A DNA stretch of 64,000 bases from SAR324 cluster bacterium (GTDB lineage Bacteria; SAR324; NAC60-12): the NCBI GenBank assembly GCA_028281495.1, contig JANQJU010000023.1, positions 62,001 to 126,000 on the forward strand. The letters are read 5' to 3'. This document shows, piece by piece, positions 54,007 to 61,732 of this stretch. Each line of letters starts with the position of its first letter. The stretch's first letter is position 1. The notes beneath the pieces were generated by a model. It saw nothing but the letters and a program-made list of their open reading frames with translations, did not search any database and was not told the origin of the DNA. A program made the translations under genes and the position numbers.

Positions 54007-54954
54007 ATGACCATATCGACTTATGTAGAAATCGCCTCGGAGGTGAAACAAGCTTTATTGCACAAACAACCTGTAGTGGCTTTAGAATCCACCATCATTT
54101 CCCATGGAATGCCTTATCCACAAAACCTGGAAACTGCCCAGCAAGTGGAAACGATTGTACGCGACAATGGCGCTGTCCCAGCAACCATTGGGATATTGGG
54201 AGGAGTTCTGAAAGTTGGTTTGAACGGAGACGAATTGGAATATATGGCCCAAAGCTCCCATATTGTGAAAGCGAGTCGCCGAGATTTACCTTTTTTGATT
54301 GCAAAACGTTATGATGGAGCGACAACGGTCGCAACGACGATGCTTATTGCCTCGCTTGCAGGGATTGAAATCATGGCTACTGGTGGGACTGGAGGCGTGC
54401 ATCGAGGGGCTCAAAATACCTTTGATATTTCAGCCGACCTGATGGAGTTGTCTCGGACCAATGTCGCAGTGGTTTGCGCTGGTGTGAAATCAATCTTAGA
54501 TATTGGATTGACTCTGGAATATTTGGAAACACATGGAGTGCCTGTGGTTTCGTTTGGGGTGGATGATTTTCCAGCCTTTTATACCCGAGAAAGCGGCTTT
54601 TTGGCAGACTATAGAGTGGATACAGTTGAGGAGTTGGCATCCGCGTTGAAAGCTAAATGGGATTTGAAACTACACGGCGGATTGGTGATTGGAAATCCAA
54701 TCCCGGCTGAATTCGCAATGGATCAGCAAAAGATCAACCAGGCAATTACCGAGGCGTTGGAAGAGATGGAAGCAAAGGGGATTGTTGGCAAAGAGACCAC
54801 CCCCTATTTGCTCTCAAAAATTGTAGAAATCACAGAAGGCAAGAGCTTAGAATCAAATATCCAATTGGTTTATAACAATGCCAAATTAGCGTCGCAACTG
54901 GCTACAGCGTATTATCGGTCTTCATTTTCTCCCAAGTCAACTAACTCGCCATAA
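54007..54954 (+). CDS. psuG: Pseudouridine-5'-phosphate glycosidase
   Basis: A 315-residue enzyme that splits pseudouridine 5'-phosphate to uracil and ribose 5-phosphate. It shows the family opening VVALESTIISHGMPYPQNLE, the catalytic Lys region VKASRRDLPFLIA, the GATTVATTMLIASLAGI helix, then TGGTGGVHRGAQNTFDISADL and a GNPIPAEFAMD segment. The start at 54007 has gtggaggaag upstream. No psuK kinase is adjacent. Its last 43 bp overlap the convergent PilZ gene. Confidence 0.95.
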   Translation: MTISTYVEIASEVKQALLHKQPVVALESTIISHGMPYPQNLETAQQVETIVRDNGAVPATIGILGGVLKVGLNGDELEYMAQSSHIVKASRRDLPFLIAKRYDGATTVATTMLIASLAGIEIMATGGTGGVHRGAQNTFDISADLMELSRTNVAVVCAGVKSILDIGLTLEYLETHGVPVVSFGVDDFPAFYTRESGFLADYRVDTVEELASALKAKWDLKLHGGLVIGNPIPAEFAMDQQKINQAITEALEEMEAKGIVGKETTPYLLSKIVEITEGKSLESNIQLVYNNAKLASQLATAYYRSSFSPKSTNSP

Positions 54955-55289
54955 ATGAACTCGCGTTGTTCATCGCTCATCGAAGGAAATCGTAATCCCA
55001 TTTCCCACGAAGCTAAGGTGGAGTCTGGCTTTTCTTTAACCCAAATGACTTCGGCTTCTATCAAAAACTTTTCTTTCCAATCTTCTAATTCCGTGTGTTC
55101 GAAGAAGATTTCAAGTGTGACTTTTTCATCTTTATCGAGAGGCCCGTCCACGTCAATATGAATGCCGGAAACGGAGATGTCTTTAGTGGAGCCAGAAAGC
55201 ACTTTATTGCCAATATACACTTGCACCGGAGCATACAAATGCCAACGTTGGTTGCCCGCAATGGAATCATCTTTGGTGAAGTAATGCAT
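54912..55289 (-). CDS. PilZ-domain protein
   Basis: A 125-residue PilZ protein. The second c-di-GMP motif DISVSG (D-x-S-x-x-G) is intact, but the first motif, normally RxxxR, reads RWHLY, so the second Arg is Tyr. c-di-GMP binding may be weak or lost. A typical split-barrel follows (VSGIHIDVDGPL, VTLEIFFEHTEL, AEVIWVKEKP, MGLRF). It ends inside the psuG gene on the opposite strand. It may regulate motility or exopolysaccharide, but there is no direct evidence. Confidence 0.85.
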   Translation of the reverse strand: MHYFTKDDSIAGNQRWHLYAPVQVYIGNKVLSGSTKDISVSGIHIDVDGPLDKDEKVTLEIFFEHTELEDWKEKFLIEAEVIWVKEKPDSTLASWEMGLRFPSMSDEQREFIYGELVDLGENEDR

Positions 55290-55378
55290 ACCTAATCCAG
55301 AAATTGTGAATGAACTATGATCGACTAGAACTGAGTGTTGGGGTGTAACTCAAAACCAGGGGCTAGATCAATACGAAA

Positions 55379-56794
55379 TCAATAAGCATTCGGGTCGATA
55401 AAGCCTTTGAAAATAGTCAAAAAGAGAATTTTCAAATCAAACCACAATGACCAATGTTCAACATAAAAAAGGTCAAACTCAATCCGTTTTTCTAAGGATG
55501 TATTTCCCCTCCATCCATTGATTTGTGCCCAACCTGTCATCCCTGCTTTGACTTTGTGCCGTAGCATATAATTCGGAATTTTTTGTTTGAAATCTTGGAT
55601 AAAAACGGGTCGCTCTGGACGAGGGCCTACCAAGCTCATATCTCCTAGAAGAACGTTAAACAGTTGAGGCAATTCATCCAAGCTGGTTTTGCGCATGAAG
55701 CTACCAATAGCGGTACGTCGATCATCAGCAGCTTTAGCCCAAACCGCGCCTGTTTCCTGTTCTGCGTTGATGCGCATGGACCGAAACTTAAGGGTTTGAA
55801 AAGTGTTACCATCCAACCCCATACGCTCTTGACGGTATAAGATAGGTCCCGGAGAGGTGAGTTTGATCAAGACACAAATCGTTAACATGATTGGGGAAAA
55901 GAGCAGCAATGCAGTCAGTGCCCCAACAACATCCACTCCTCGTTTGAGAACTAAATTCCAACCCATCATCGGGCTTTGGGTGACCGTGACCACTGGAAAT
56001 TCTTCAAAGCGTTCGACATCAGTGTGCAAGCGTTTGAAAGGGCCAAGATCGGGTATGATTTTGATATCGACCAATTGATCGTGCAGCACTGCCTGCAAGG
56101 CATTCAAATGGGGTTGCTCTGCCGCAGTGATAGCAATAAAGACTTGGTTGATATCATGCTGTTCTACGATCTTGCCGATTTCTTGTGCCGAACCAAGCAA
56201 AGGAATCGTACCCCACGCATGTTCTTGGGTTGGAGCCTGAATCGAATCAATTAATCCTACCACCCCTTTTACGACCATTCCGGAATTTTGATATCGCAGA
56301 AGCGTCTCGACAAAACTTTTTGCCATTTCTGAAGTCCCTACCACCAACACATTCCGGGTATGAATACCTCGTTTGTGGAGCTGGTTTAAAATGCTGTTGA
56401 CAAGATGGCGGGAGGCGATCAAGCCTGTCAGATAGATGACCATAAAGTAAACCATATGCACTCGAGAATATGAGAATTTCCGATAAAAGAATGCAAGTGC
56501 TAACAAAATGATGAACAGTCCTAGACAAGCTTTCACGAGGTGAAATACGGTAGAAATGCCGGTAGAAATGCGATGGGAATGATAAACACCGGAGAACCCA
56601 AAGACAATGCCAGTCATCACGACCAGCACCGCTTCTGCTTTGAGGTACTGATAATGTGGAGGAATCACGGTTGCTGGTGGAAGATTGATCCAAAAAAAGC
56701 GCAAAAAATACGCCAATTCCCAAGAAGCAACAGCCAGCAACAGATCTAAACAGAAAACGAGAGTGATGAGAATTTGATTGTGGCCCTTTAACAA
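55379..56794 (-). CDS. Undecaprenyl-phosphate sugar phosphotransferase (WcaJ/PssY type)
   Basis: A 471-residue enzyme. Four N-terminal membrane segments (to about 125) precede a soluble CoA-binding-like domain (about 145-265). Then comes a fifth hydrophobic helix (ALTALLLFSPIMLTICVL) and the sugar-transferase core: RQERMGLDGNTFQTLKFRSM, KTSLDELPQLFNVL, GPRPERPVF, and KAGMTGWAQINGWRG. It transfers a sugar 1-phosphate to undecaprenyl phosphate and starts exopolysaccharide or capsule chains at the inner membrane. No other polysaccharide-export gene is adjacent. Confidence 0.93.
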   Translation of the reverse strand: MLKGHNQILITLVFCLDLLLAVASWELAYFLRFFWINLPPATVIPPHYQYLKAEAVLVVMTGIVFGFSGVYHSHRISTGISTVFHLVKACLGLFIILLALAFFYRKFSYSRVHMVYFMVIYLTGLIASRHLVNSILNQLHKRGIHTRNVLVVGTSEMAKSFVETLLRYQNSGMVVKGVVGLIDSIQAPTQEHAWGTIPLLGSAQEIGKIVEQHDINQVFIAITAAEQPHLNALQAVLHDQLVDIKIIPDLGPFKRLHTDVERFEEFPVVTVTQSPMMGWNLVLKRGVDVVGALTALLLFSPIMLTICVLIKLTSPGPILYRQERMGLDGNTFQTLKFRSMRINAEQETGAVWAKAADDRRTAIGSFMRKTSLDELPQLFNVLLGDMSLVGPRPERPVFIQDFKQKIPNYMLRHKVKAGMTGWAQINGWRGNTSLEKRIEFDLFYVEHWSLWFDLKILFLTIFKGFIDPNAY

Positions 56795-56881
56795 CTTACC
56801 TCCTACTTGGAATCAATAAGGATCTCCTCTCCCTCCTACCAAAGAATATGTTGCCAGAATTGGAAATGGCGTCTTACGGTT

Positions 56882-57394
56882 TTATGACGCGACGCTACAG
56901 AGGGCTTGAAGTTCTTCCTGTGTTTCAACAATTGTTTCCACTTCCTGCCAAATCCAATCCGCTTGCTCTGAAAGAGACAGGCGGTGTGGTGGGTTGAATA
57001 GCCTTGCATAGTTGCCTTGGAGTGATGTCGCAAACGAGTCAAAAGCAGTTGCTGGACAACCAGCAAAGCCTGCCAACACTTCCAAAAACGCCCCATCGCC
57101 TTGAGCAGACTGTTCTGAGACTTGTTCTCGCATCTCCTCAATATAAATAGCTCCTTGTGGCCGATAAAAACTGTCTGAAGGATGACCTCTCCCGCAACCA
57201 GATGTGTTGGACACTTTTGTGGTTGCGGCGGAGGATGCAGAGGGTACAAACGTAGTGGTTAAAAATGGATTCGTGGGCTGCGGCGGGCTCGGGCATTTAT
57301 GGCGGGCTGTTCCCGTATCAGGAACTAAGATGCTCCAGCAAAAAATAAAAAATACGGCGGAAAGCCTTCTAAAATCAACTATCATGCGTTCCAT
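56882..57394 (-). CDS. Exported protein resembling DUF3015
   Basis: A 170-residue protein with a signal peptide beginning MERMIVDFRRLSAVFFIFCW and a Pro/Thr-rich region after it. The mature part carries a GCGRGH turn, a QSAQGDGAFLEVLAGFAGC segment and a NYARLF end, resembling DUF3015 proteins (ARGEG-x-L-x-LA-x-L-GC then NY-x-LF). Two later Cys residues could form a disulfide. The start at 57394 was chosen since it opens the signal peptide; an upstream frame from 57490 has no such signal. Role unknown. Confidence 0.6.
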   Translation of the reverse strand: MERMIVDFRRLSAVFFIFCWSILVPDTGTARHKCPSPPQPTNPFLTTTFVPSASSAATTKVSNTSGCGRGHPSDSFYRPQGAIYIEEMREQVSEQSAQGDGAFLEVLAGFAGCPATAFDSFATSLQGNYARLFNPPHRLSLSEQADWIWQEVETIVETQEELQALCSVAS

Positions 57395-57509
57395 AGCAAA
57401 TACTGATTTGAGTGAGTTGGTGTTGGAAAACCGTAACATATTGTTGTATTGTCTGTGAAGTTTGGAAGTCATTCGGTTCAAGAGTATCACCTAATTGGAG
57501 AGATACACA

Positions 57510-58103
57510 GTGTCACAAGGGAATAAATTCAAAAGTCAAACGCTTGAAGAAACGGTGGTTTATCCTGGAAAATGGATGGATTGCGTGGAGTTAGTTTATC
57601 AAGATGAAGAAGGTCGAAAACGGTCATGGGAATGCTTGCATCGCAAAAATCGTGCGTCTGCTGCCGTCGTAGTCGCCAAGATGCGGCCTTCGGGGCGATA
57701 TGTCTTGATTCGACAATTCCGTCCACCAATCAATTCATATGTATTGGAATTCCCAGCGGGTTTGATCGATCCAGGAGAAACTGCGGAACAGACGGCATTG
57801 CGTGAACTGAAAGAAGAAACTGGCTATGTGGGCGAAGTTACCGATATATCTTACCCAATGTATGCTTCGCCGGGGATTTTGTCCGAATCTTGCCATTTTG
57901 TATTTCTGGAAGTTCATGAAACGCGAGCTGAGAATCGATCTCCTGAAAAAGCCACAGAACCTGGCGAATTCATCGAAGTCTTCCTAAAACACCGCCATGA
58001 AATTCCGGAATTTGTCAATGCTCAATATGCTCAGGGCGACTCTTTGGACATCAAATTTTTCTCGTTTTTCCATGAACTTTTTCACCCTGCTGTAAAAGAT
58101 TGA
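57510..58103 (+). CDS. Nudix hydrolase (ADP-ribose pyrophosphatase type)
   Basis: A 197-residue Nudix enzyme. The Nudix box is complete (GLIDPGETAEQTALREL then KEETGY), matching G-x5-E-x7-REUXEEXGU, with a preceding RQFRPPINSYVLEFPAG strand typical of ADP-ribose pyrophosphatases (NudF/YjhB type). It hydrolyses ADP-ribose or similar nucleoside diphosphates. The GTG at 57510 is preferred because ggag lies 9 bp before it; a TTG at 57495 is possible. The next gene begins 6 bp after its stop. Confidence 0.88.
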   Translation: MSQGNKFKSQTLEETVVYPGKWMDCVELVYQDEEGRKRSWECLHRKNRASAAVVVAKMRPSGRYVLIRQFRPPINSYVLEFPAGLIDPGETAEQTALRELKEETGYVGEVTDISYPMYASPGILSESCHFVFLEVHETRAENRSPEKATEPGEFIEVFLKHRHEIPEFVNAQYAQGDSLDIKFFSFFHELFHPAVKD

Positions 58104-58109
58104 GGGATC

Positions 58110-59291
58110 ATGAAAATCCTAATTGCTGAAGACGATCACGTATCAAAAAAAATTCTGGAGACGTACTTGGTTCGGTGGGGCCATGACGTGTTGGCAGTGG
58201 AAAACGGACTGGATGCTTGGCAAATTTTGCAAGGTGACGAAACACCGCAATTGGCTATTCTCGATTGGATGATGCCTGAAATGGACGGTGTGGAAGTCTG
58301 TCGGCGGGTTCGTGCTCTTCAACGGGATAAATATGTGTACTTAATGCTCCTCACAGCACGAGGATACAAAGAAGACGTCGTGTTAGGCTTAGGGGCTGGA
58401 GCTGATGACTATTTGACGAAACCATTCGACAAAGAGGAATTACGTGCCCGTATCAAAGTAGGCGAACGGGTCATTCTCCTGGAAAATCAGTTGTCGCAAC
58501 AGATTGCCTTAGTCACGGAGGCTAACAACAAAATCAGAAACAGTTTGGACGCGGCTGCTGAAGTGCAAAAAAGTTTGTTGCCTCAAACTTCTCCTACCGG
58601 GGAAGGATTTGAATTCGATTGGTTTTATGAACCTTCTGAAAGCTTGGGGGGAGATATGCTGGATATCTTCCAATACAACGACGAATCTGTGGTCTGTTAC
58701 GTACTCGATGTGGCAGGACATGGGATTCCGTCTGCATTATTTTCTGTGACGGTTCGCAATCAATTGACGATGTATTTACGCGGTGAAAAGGAAGCCACGT
58801 CTCACCTTGCCATGGATCAACCTCGTCAGGTTCTCAACCGATTGAGCCATGAATACGCCCAACTGCTAGAACAAACAGGGCAGTACTTCACAATCCTCTA
58901 TGGAGTTCTCAACACCAAGACGGGGGAATTTCGTTATGTACAAGCAGGGCATCCGGCACCGGTAATCATTGCTGAAAATGGAGTCCGCCTAGTCGAAAAC
59001 CAGCACAATTTTCCGATTGGTATGTTTGACGTCGATTATGAAGAATACTCGGTGTATTTATCCGAAGGAGAACGCATGTACCTCTACACAGATGGATTTG
59101 TGGAATCCATGAGTCCAGAGGATAAATTGTATGGAAATAATCGATTCCAAGAAAATTTATTCGCTTATTTTCAAAGTAAGCGACAAGACCTCCGTGTGGT
59201 CGTGGATAATGTTCGAGATTGGATTGGACAAGAAACTTTTTCTGACGATATGACTCTATTGGAAGTAAGAGTGAATACTTTGAATCGCTAA
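58110..59291 (+). CDS. Response regulator with PP2C-type (RsbU/SpoIIE) phosphatase
   Basis: A 393-residue protein with a receiver domain (1-125; phospho-Asp52 in LAILDWMMPEMDG, Lys in YLTKPF), a linker helix (about 130-160) and a PP2C phosphatase domain (about 165-390) with metal-binding motifs GGDMLDIF and FSDDMTLLEV. Such proteins dephosphorylate anti-sigma antagonists to release sigma or other partner-switch outputs. It directly follows the Nudix gene and converges with a gene for a membrane protein with an RsbW-like ATPase domain (16 bp between). No STAS antagonist is seen in the window. Confidence 0.9.
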   Translation: MKILIAEDDHVSKKILETYLVRWGHDVLAVENGLDAWQILQGDETPQLAILDWMMPEMDGVEVCRRVRALQRDKYVYLMLLTARGYKEDVVLGLGAGADDYLTKPFDKEELRARIKVGERVILLENQLSQQIALVTEANNKIRNSLDAAAEVQKSLLPQTSPTGEGFEFDWFYEPSESLGGDMLDIFQYNDESVVCYVLDVAGHGIPSALFSVTVRNQLTMYLRGEKEATSHLAMDQPRQVLNRLSHEYAQLLEQTGQYFTILYGVLNTKTGEFRYVQAGHPAPVIIAENGVRLVENQHNFPIGMFDVDYEEYSVYLSEGERMYLYTDGFVESMSPEDKLYGNNRFQENLFAYFQSKRQDLRVVVDNVRDWIGQETFSDDMTLLEVRVNTLNR

Positions 59292-59307
59292 CATCTTCAG
59301 GATGCCG

Positions 59308-61350
59308 TCAACTACAAAAGTAATGAAATGAAGTCGTTTTTGAATCCTGCGCAAAACGAGGATCGACGTTAAACAAGGTGATGACTTCAGTTTTGATATT
59401 TGGTTTCACATTGATCACCACAAGATCCGAGGTTTCAATAATCTGAAATAACCCTCGCCCTGCTCCTCCTTTTTCTTTATTTAACGACCCCGCTTTCCCT
59501 GTGTAACAACTTTTCAAGTACCGCATAATCGTTTCTCGATCCAACCTACCAAATGGATCTTCCACCGAAACCCCTAGCAACACACCGTCACACGCATAAC
59601 TCAAAACCCCCTGTTCGGCTGAAGGTAAGTGGATCACTTGGGTTCGGGGTAGGTGGTTGTAAAGAGCTTTGCCATTGGCATCAGTGGGGGCATCATAAAT
59701 AGCATTCATCAACAACTCTTCAACTACGGTAGAAACCTTTGTGATCAAATGTCGTCGGATTCCAAGCTGTCGCCAATCAGTTTCCATGTCTTGGATCAAA
59801 TCTTCTCGTGTTTCACTGCTCGTGATAGGAAATCTTTGAATCTCTGTTCCCCAATTCAAGTACTTGCCCAAGCCGAACAAATCCCTCCGAATCAATTTGC
59901 TCACGGTGGTAAGAATATTTTTTAAAGTGAAAGTCCGATCACTTTCGTTCCGAGACACGATGTTGGAAAGAAATGGGTATTCCATCACAATCGGGAGATA
60001 GTCTGAAAGCTTCTTGGAGGTCATAAAAACTGATTGGATTTCAGGATGGGTTTCTTTGGCATGAATAGCTAAATCAATCATATCGGAATTCACACAGACG
60101 ATGTCATAAGGTTGGGAATCCAAAAGATGCCGTCCATCTTCCAAATCAGAAACGATATCCAATTCCATTCCGGTGCCCCCTAAGGCCATTTTGGCAACAA
60201 TCTGTTGCTTTCTGTTGGTCTCTGCAAGCAAGACCCGCTTGTTCTGAATCAGTTTTTCGGAATCGTATAAATCGTTGATCGGTTGTAAGGTCTCTTGAAT
60301 GATGTGCAGTTCTCGGGATGCTTGACGCACGGATTCCATTACGTCTTTTGTAGGAGATGCCTCTGCGGTGGGATGGAAATCATCTATAATTTTCTGGAGG
60401 ACTCGTACATGATTGTGCTGCAGCGAGCTAAGTTTTTCTAGCAATTGTTCCTTAGTACTGTTGAGGTCTTCCAGTTTACGATTGCTTGCGGCAAGAGTCG
60501 TGTTTTGTTGCTCCAGTTCACGTAAAGATCTTTCTAGTTCTTGAGTACGCTGGCGGACTTGATCCTCCAAGTTGTGGTTGATTTCGTCCAACTTTTCTCT
60601 GGAGAGAATCAGTTTTTCAATCATCGAATTGAAAGCAAATTCCAAAACCTTGAACTCATTTTGGCCTTGAGTGCGTACATCCACTTGGAGGTCCTGCAAT
60701 TTGTCCAAATCCAACTGACCTGCCGTATTGGTAAGAATCGATAGTGGACGATTGAGCATGATTCGCGAAAACAATAAAAAGATCACCCATAAAGCTGCTG
60801 TTTTGATGATTGAGTTTAAGATAATGAATAAAAATCCATACTGGACTTTACCAAATACAACTTCTTCGCTGGTATAGAAAATCACTGTCCCCACTTTGAC
60901 AGCTTTCCCTTTGTATTGATGAGATAGCTCAAAACTATCGCCAAACAATCCCGAAGGAATTTCGGTAGGTTCATGCTTCAATACTTGATCATCCGCATTC
61001 ACCCATAACGAATTGTTGAACTCGTCTAGCATCCAACCAACGGCACCCAATTGTGTACCTCGATCGTCAATAATCTGAACCCCAAGAATGCCAGGAATTT
61101 CAACAATCCCAGTTAATAAGGATTCCAACTGGGAATTATCCAGAGTCCACAAAGCCTCTGCTAGTCCTTGTTCAAAAACCTGTTGAAACATCCCCATTTC
61201 CGCACGGTGGTTTTTACGGGTATGCCAATATTCCGCCACCATGTGTGTAACTGTAACGGTGATGGCGACTAAAAAGTAAATACTGAATACTACTTTTAAC
61301 AGTTGGGTTGCAATTGAATCCCGGATTCGTACTTGAGAAAAAGTTGTCAT
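59308..61350 (-). CDS. Membrane sensor with HAMP, receiver-like and RsbW-type ATPase domains
   Basis: A 680-residue protein. A membrane helix (about 14-38) is followed by a periplasmic domain, a second membrane helix (about 170-198), HAMP (about 200-255), and a long coiled coil (about 265-325). A divergent receiver-like region (RVLLAETNRKQQIVAKMAL, about 385-480) has no obvious phospho-Asp. The C-terminal part (about 530-665) has the HATPase_c pattern of anti-sigma kinases: VVEELLMNAIYDA and GRGLFQIIE. There is no HisKA His box, so it is not a normal histidine kinase. The convergent RsbU-type regulator next to it is a likely partner. Confidence 0.75.
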   Translation of the reverse strand: MTTFSQVRIRDSIATQLLKVVFSIYFLVAITVTVTHMVAEYWHTRKNHRAEMGMFQQVFEQGLAEALWTLDNSQLESLLTGIVEIPGILGVQIIDDRGTQLGAVGWMLDEFNNSLWVNADDQVLKHEPTEIPSGLFGDSFELSHQYKGKAVKVGTVIFYTSEEVVFGKVQYGFLFIILNSIIKTAALWVIFLLFSRIMLNRPLSILTNTAGQLDLDKLQDLQVDVRTQGQNEFKVLEFAFNSMIEKLILSREKLDEINHNLEDQVRQRTQELERSLRELEQQNTTLAASNRKLEDLNSTKEQLLEKLSSLQHNHVRVLQKIIDDFHPTAEASPTKDVMESVRQASRELHIIQETLQPINDLYDSEKLIQNKRVLLAETNRKQQIVAKMALGGTGMELDIVSDLEDGRHLLDSQPYDIVCVNSDMIDLAIHAKETHPEIQSVFMTSKKLSDYLPIVMEYPFLSNIVSRNESDRTFTLKNILTTVSKLIRRDLFGLGKYLNWGTEIQRFPITSSETREDLIQDMETDWRQLGIRRHLITKVSTVVEELLMNAIYDAPTDANGKALYNHLPRTQVIHLPSAEQGVLSYACDGVLLGVSVEDPFGRLDRETIMRYLKSCYTGKAGSLNKEKGGAGRGLFQIIETSDLVVINVKPNIKTEVITLFNVDPRFAQDSKTTSFHYFCS

Positions 61351-61732
61351 GGACCCTCAAGGATAGAAGGTTGGAGAAATTGTCCGACTTGAAGAAATTG
61401 TATGCAATAGCGGGGAAGGAAAGTAAATGCCTCTTAATATTCATTTTTACTGAAGACGGGGGGGGAAATCAAGCGAAGACCCTGAAGGCAGACACAACTC
61501 ATAATAGCTAAAGTTAGTGAGTTTAATAATTAGGCATTAGTGTTTGAAACGGTGCAAAAAATAAGCAAACTGGCATTTTGAAAATATTTTTAAATATATG
61601 ATATTATTAACTTTTTTGATGGCATTATAATTGTAAAGTAAAGGTACTTTTTGATTCTCATGCTTATACTAAAGCAGCGCTGAGGAATGTCGTACAAGGT
61701 ATTACAACCAACAATTGAGATAGGAGCGTCTT
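61351..61732. other. Divergent promoter region upstream of the Amt-MCP gene
   Basis: About 380 AT-rich bases between the 680-aa sensor start (61350) and the Amt-MCP start. They hold the promoters of both divergent genes. The run between 61560 and 61680 is strongly AT-rich. A possible sigma-54 element lies at 61620-61635. No coding frame is supported. Confidence 0.5.
61620..61635 (+). promoter_or_regulatory. Weak sigma-54-like promoter element
   Basis: The stretch tggcattataattgta matches TGGCA and TTG with the right spacing of the sigma-54 consensus (TGGCAC-N5-TTGCW), but the -12 GC reads GT. It lies about 98 bases before the Amt-MCP start. Ammonium transporters are often under sigma-54 control. 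Matching by eye only. Confidence 0.25.
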
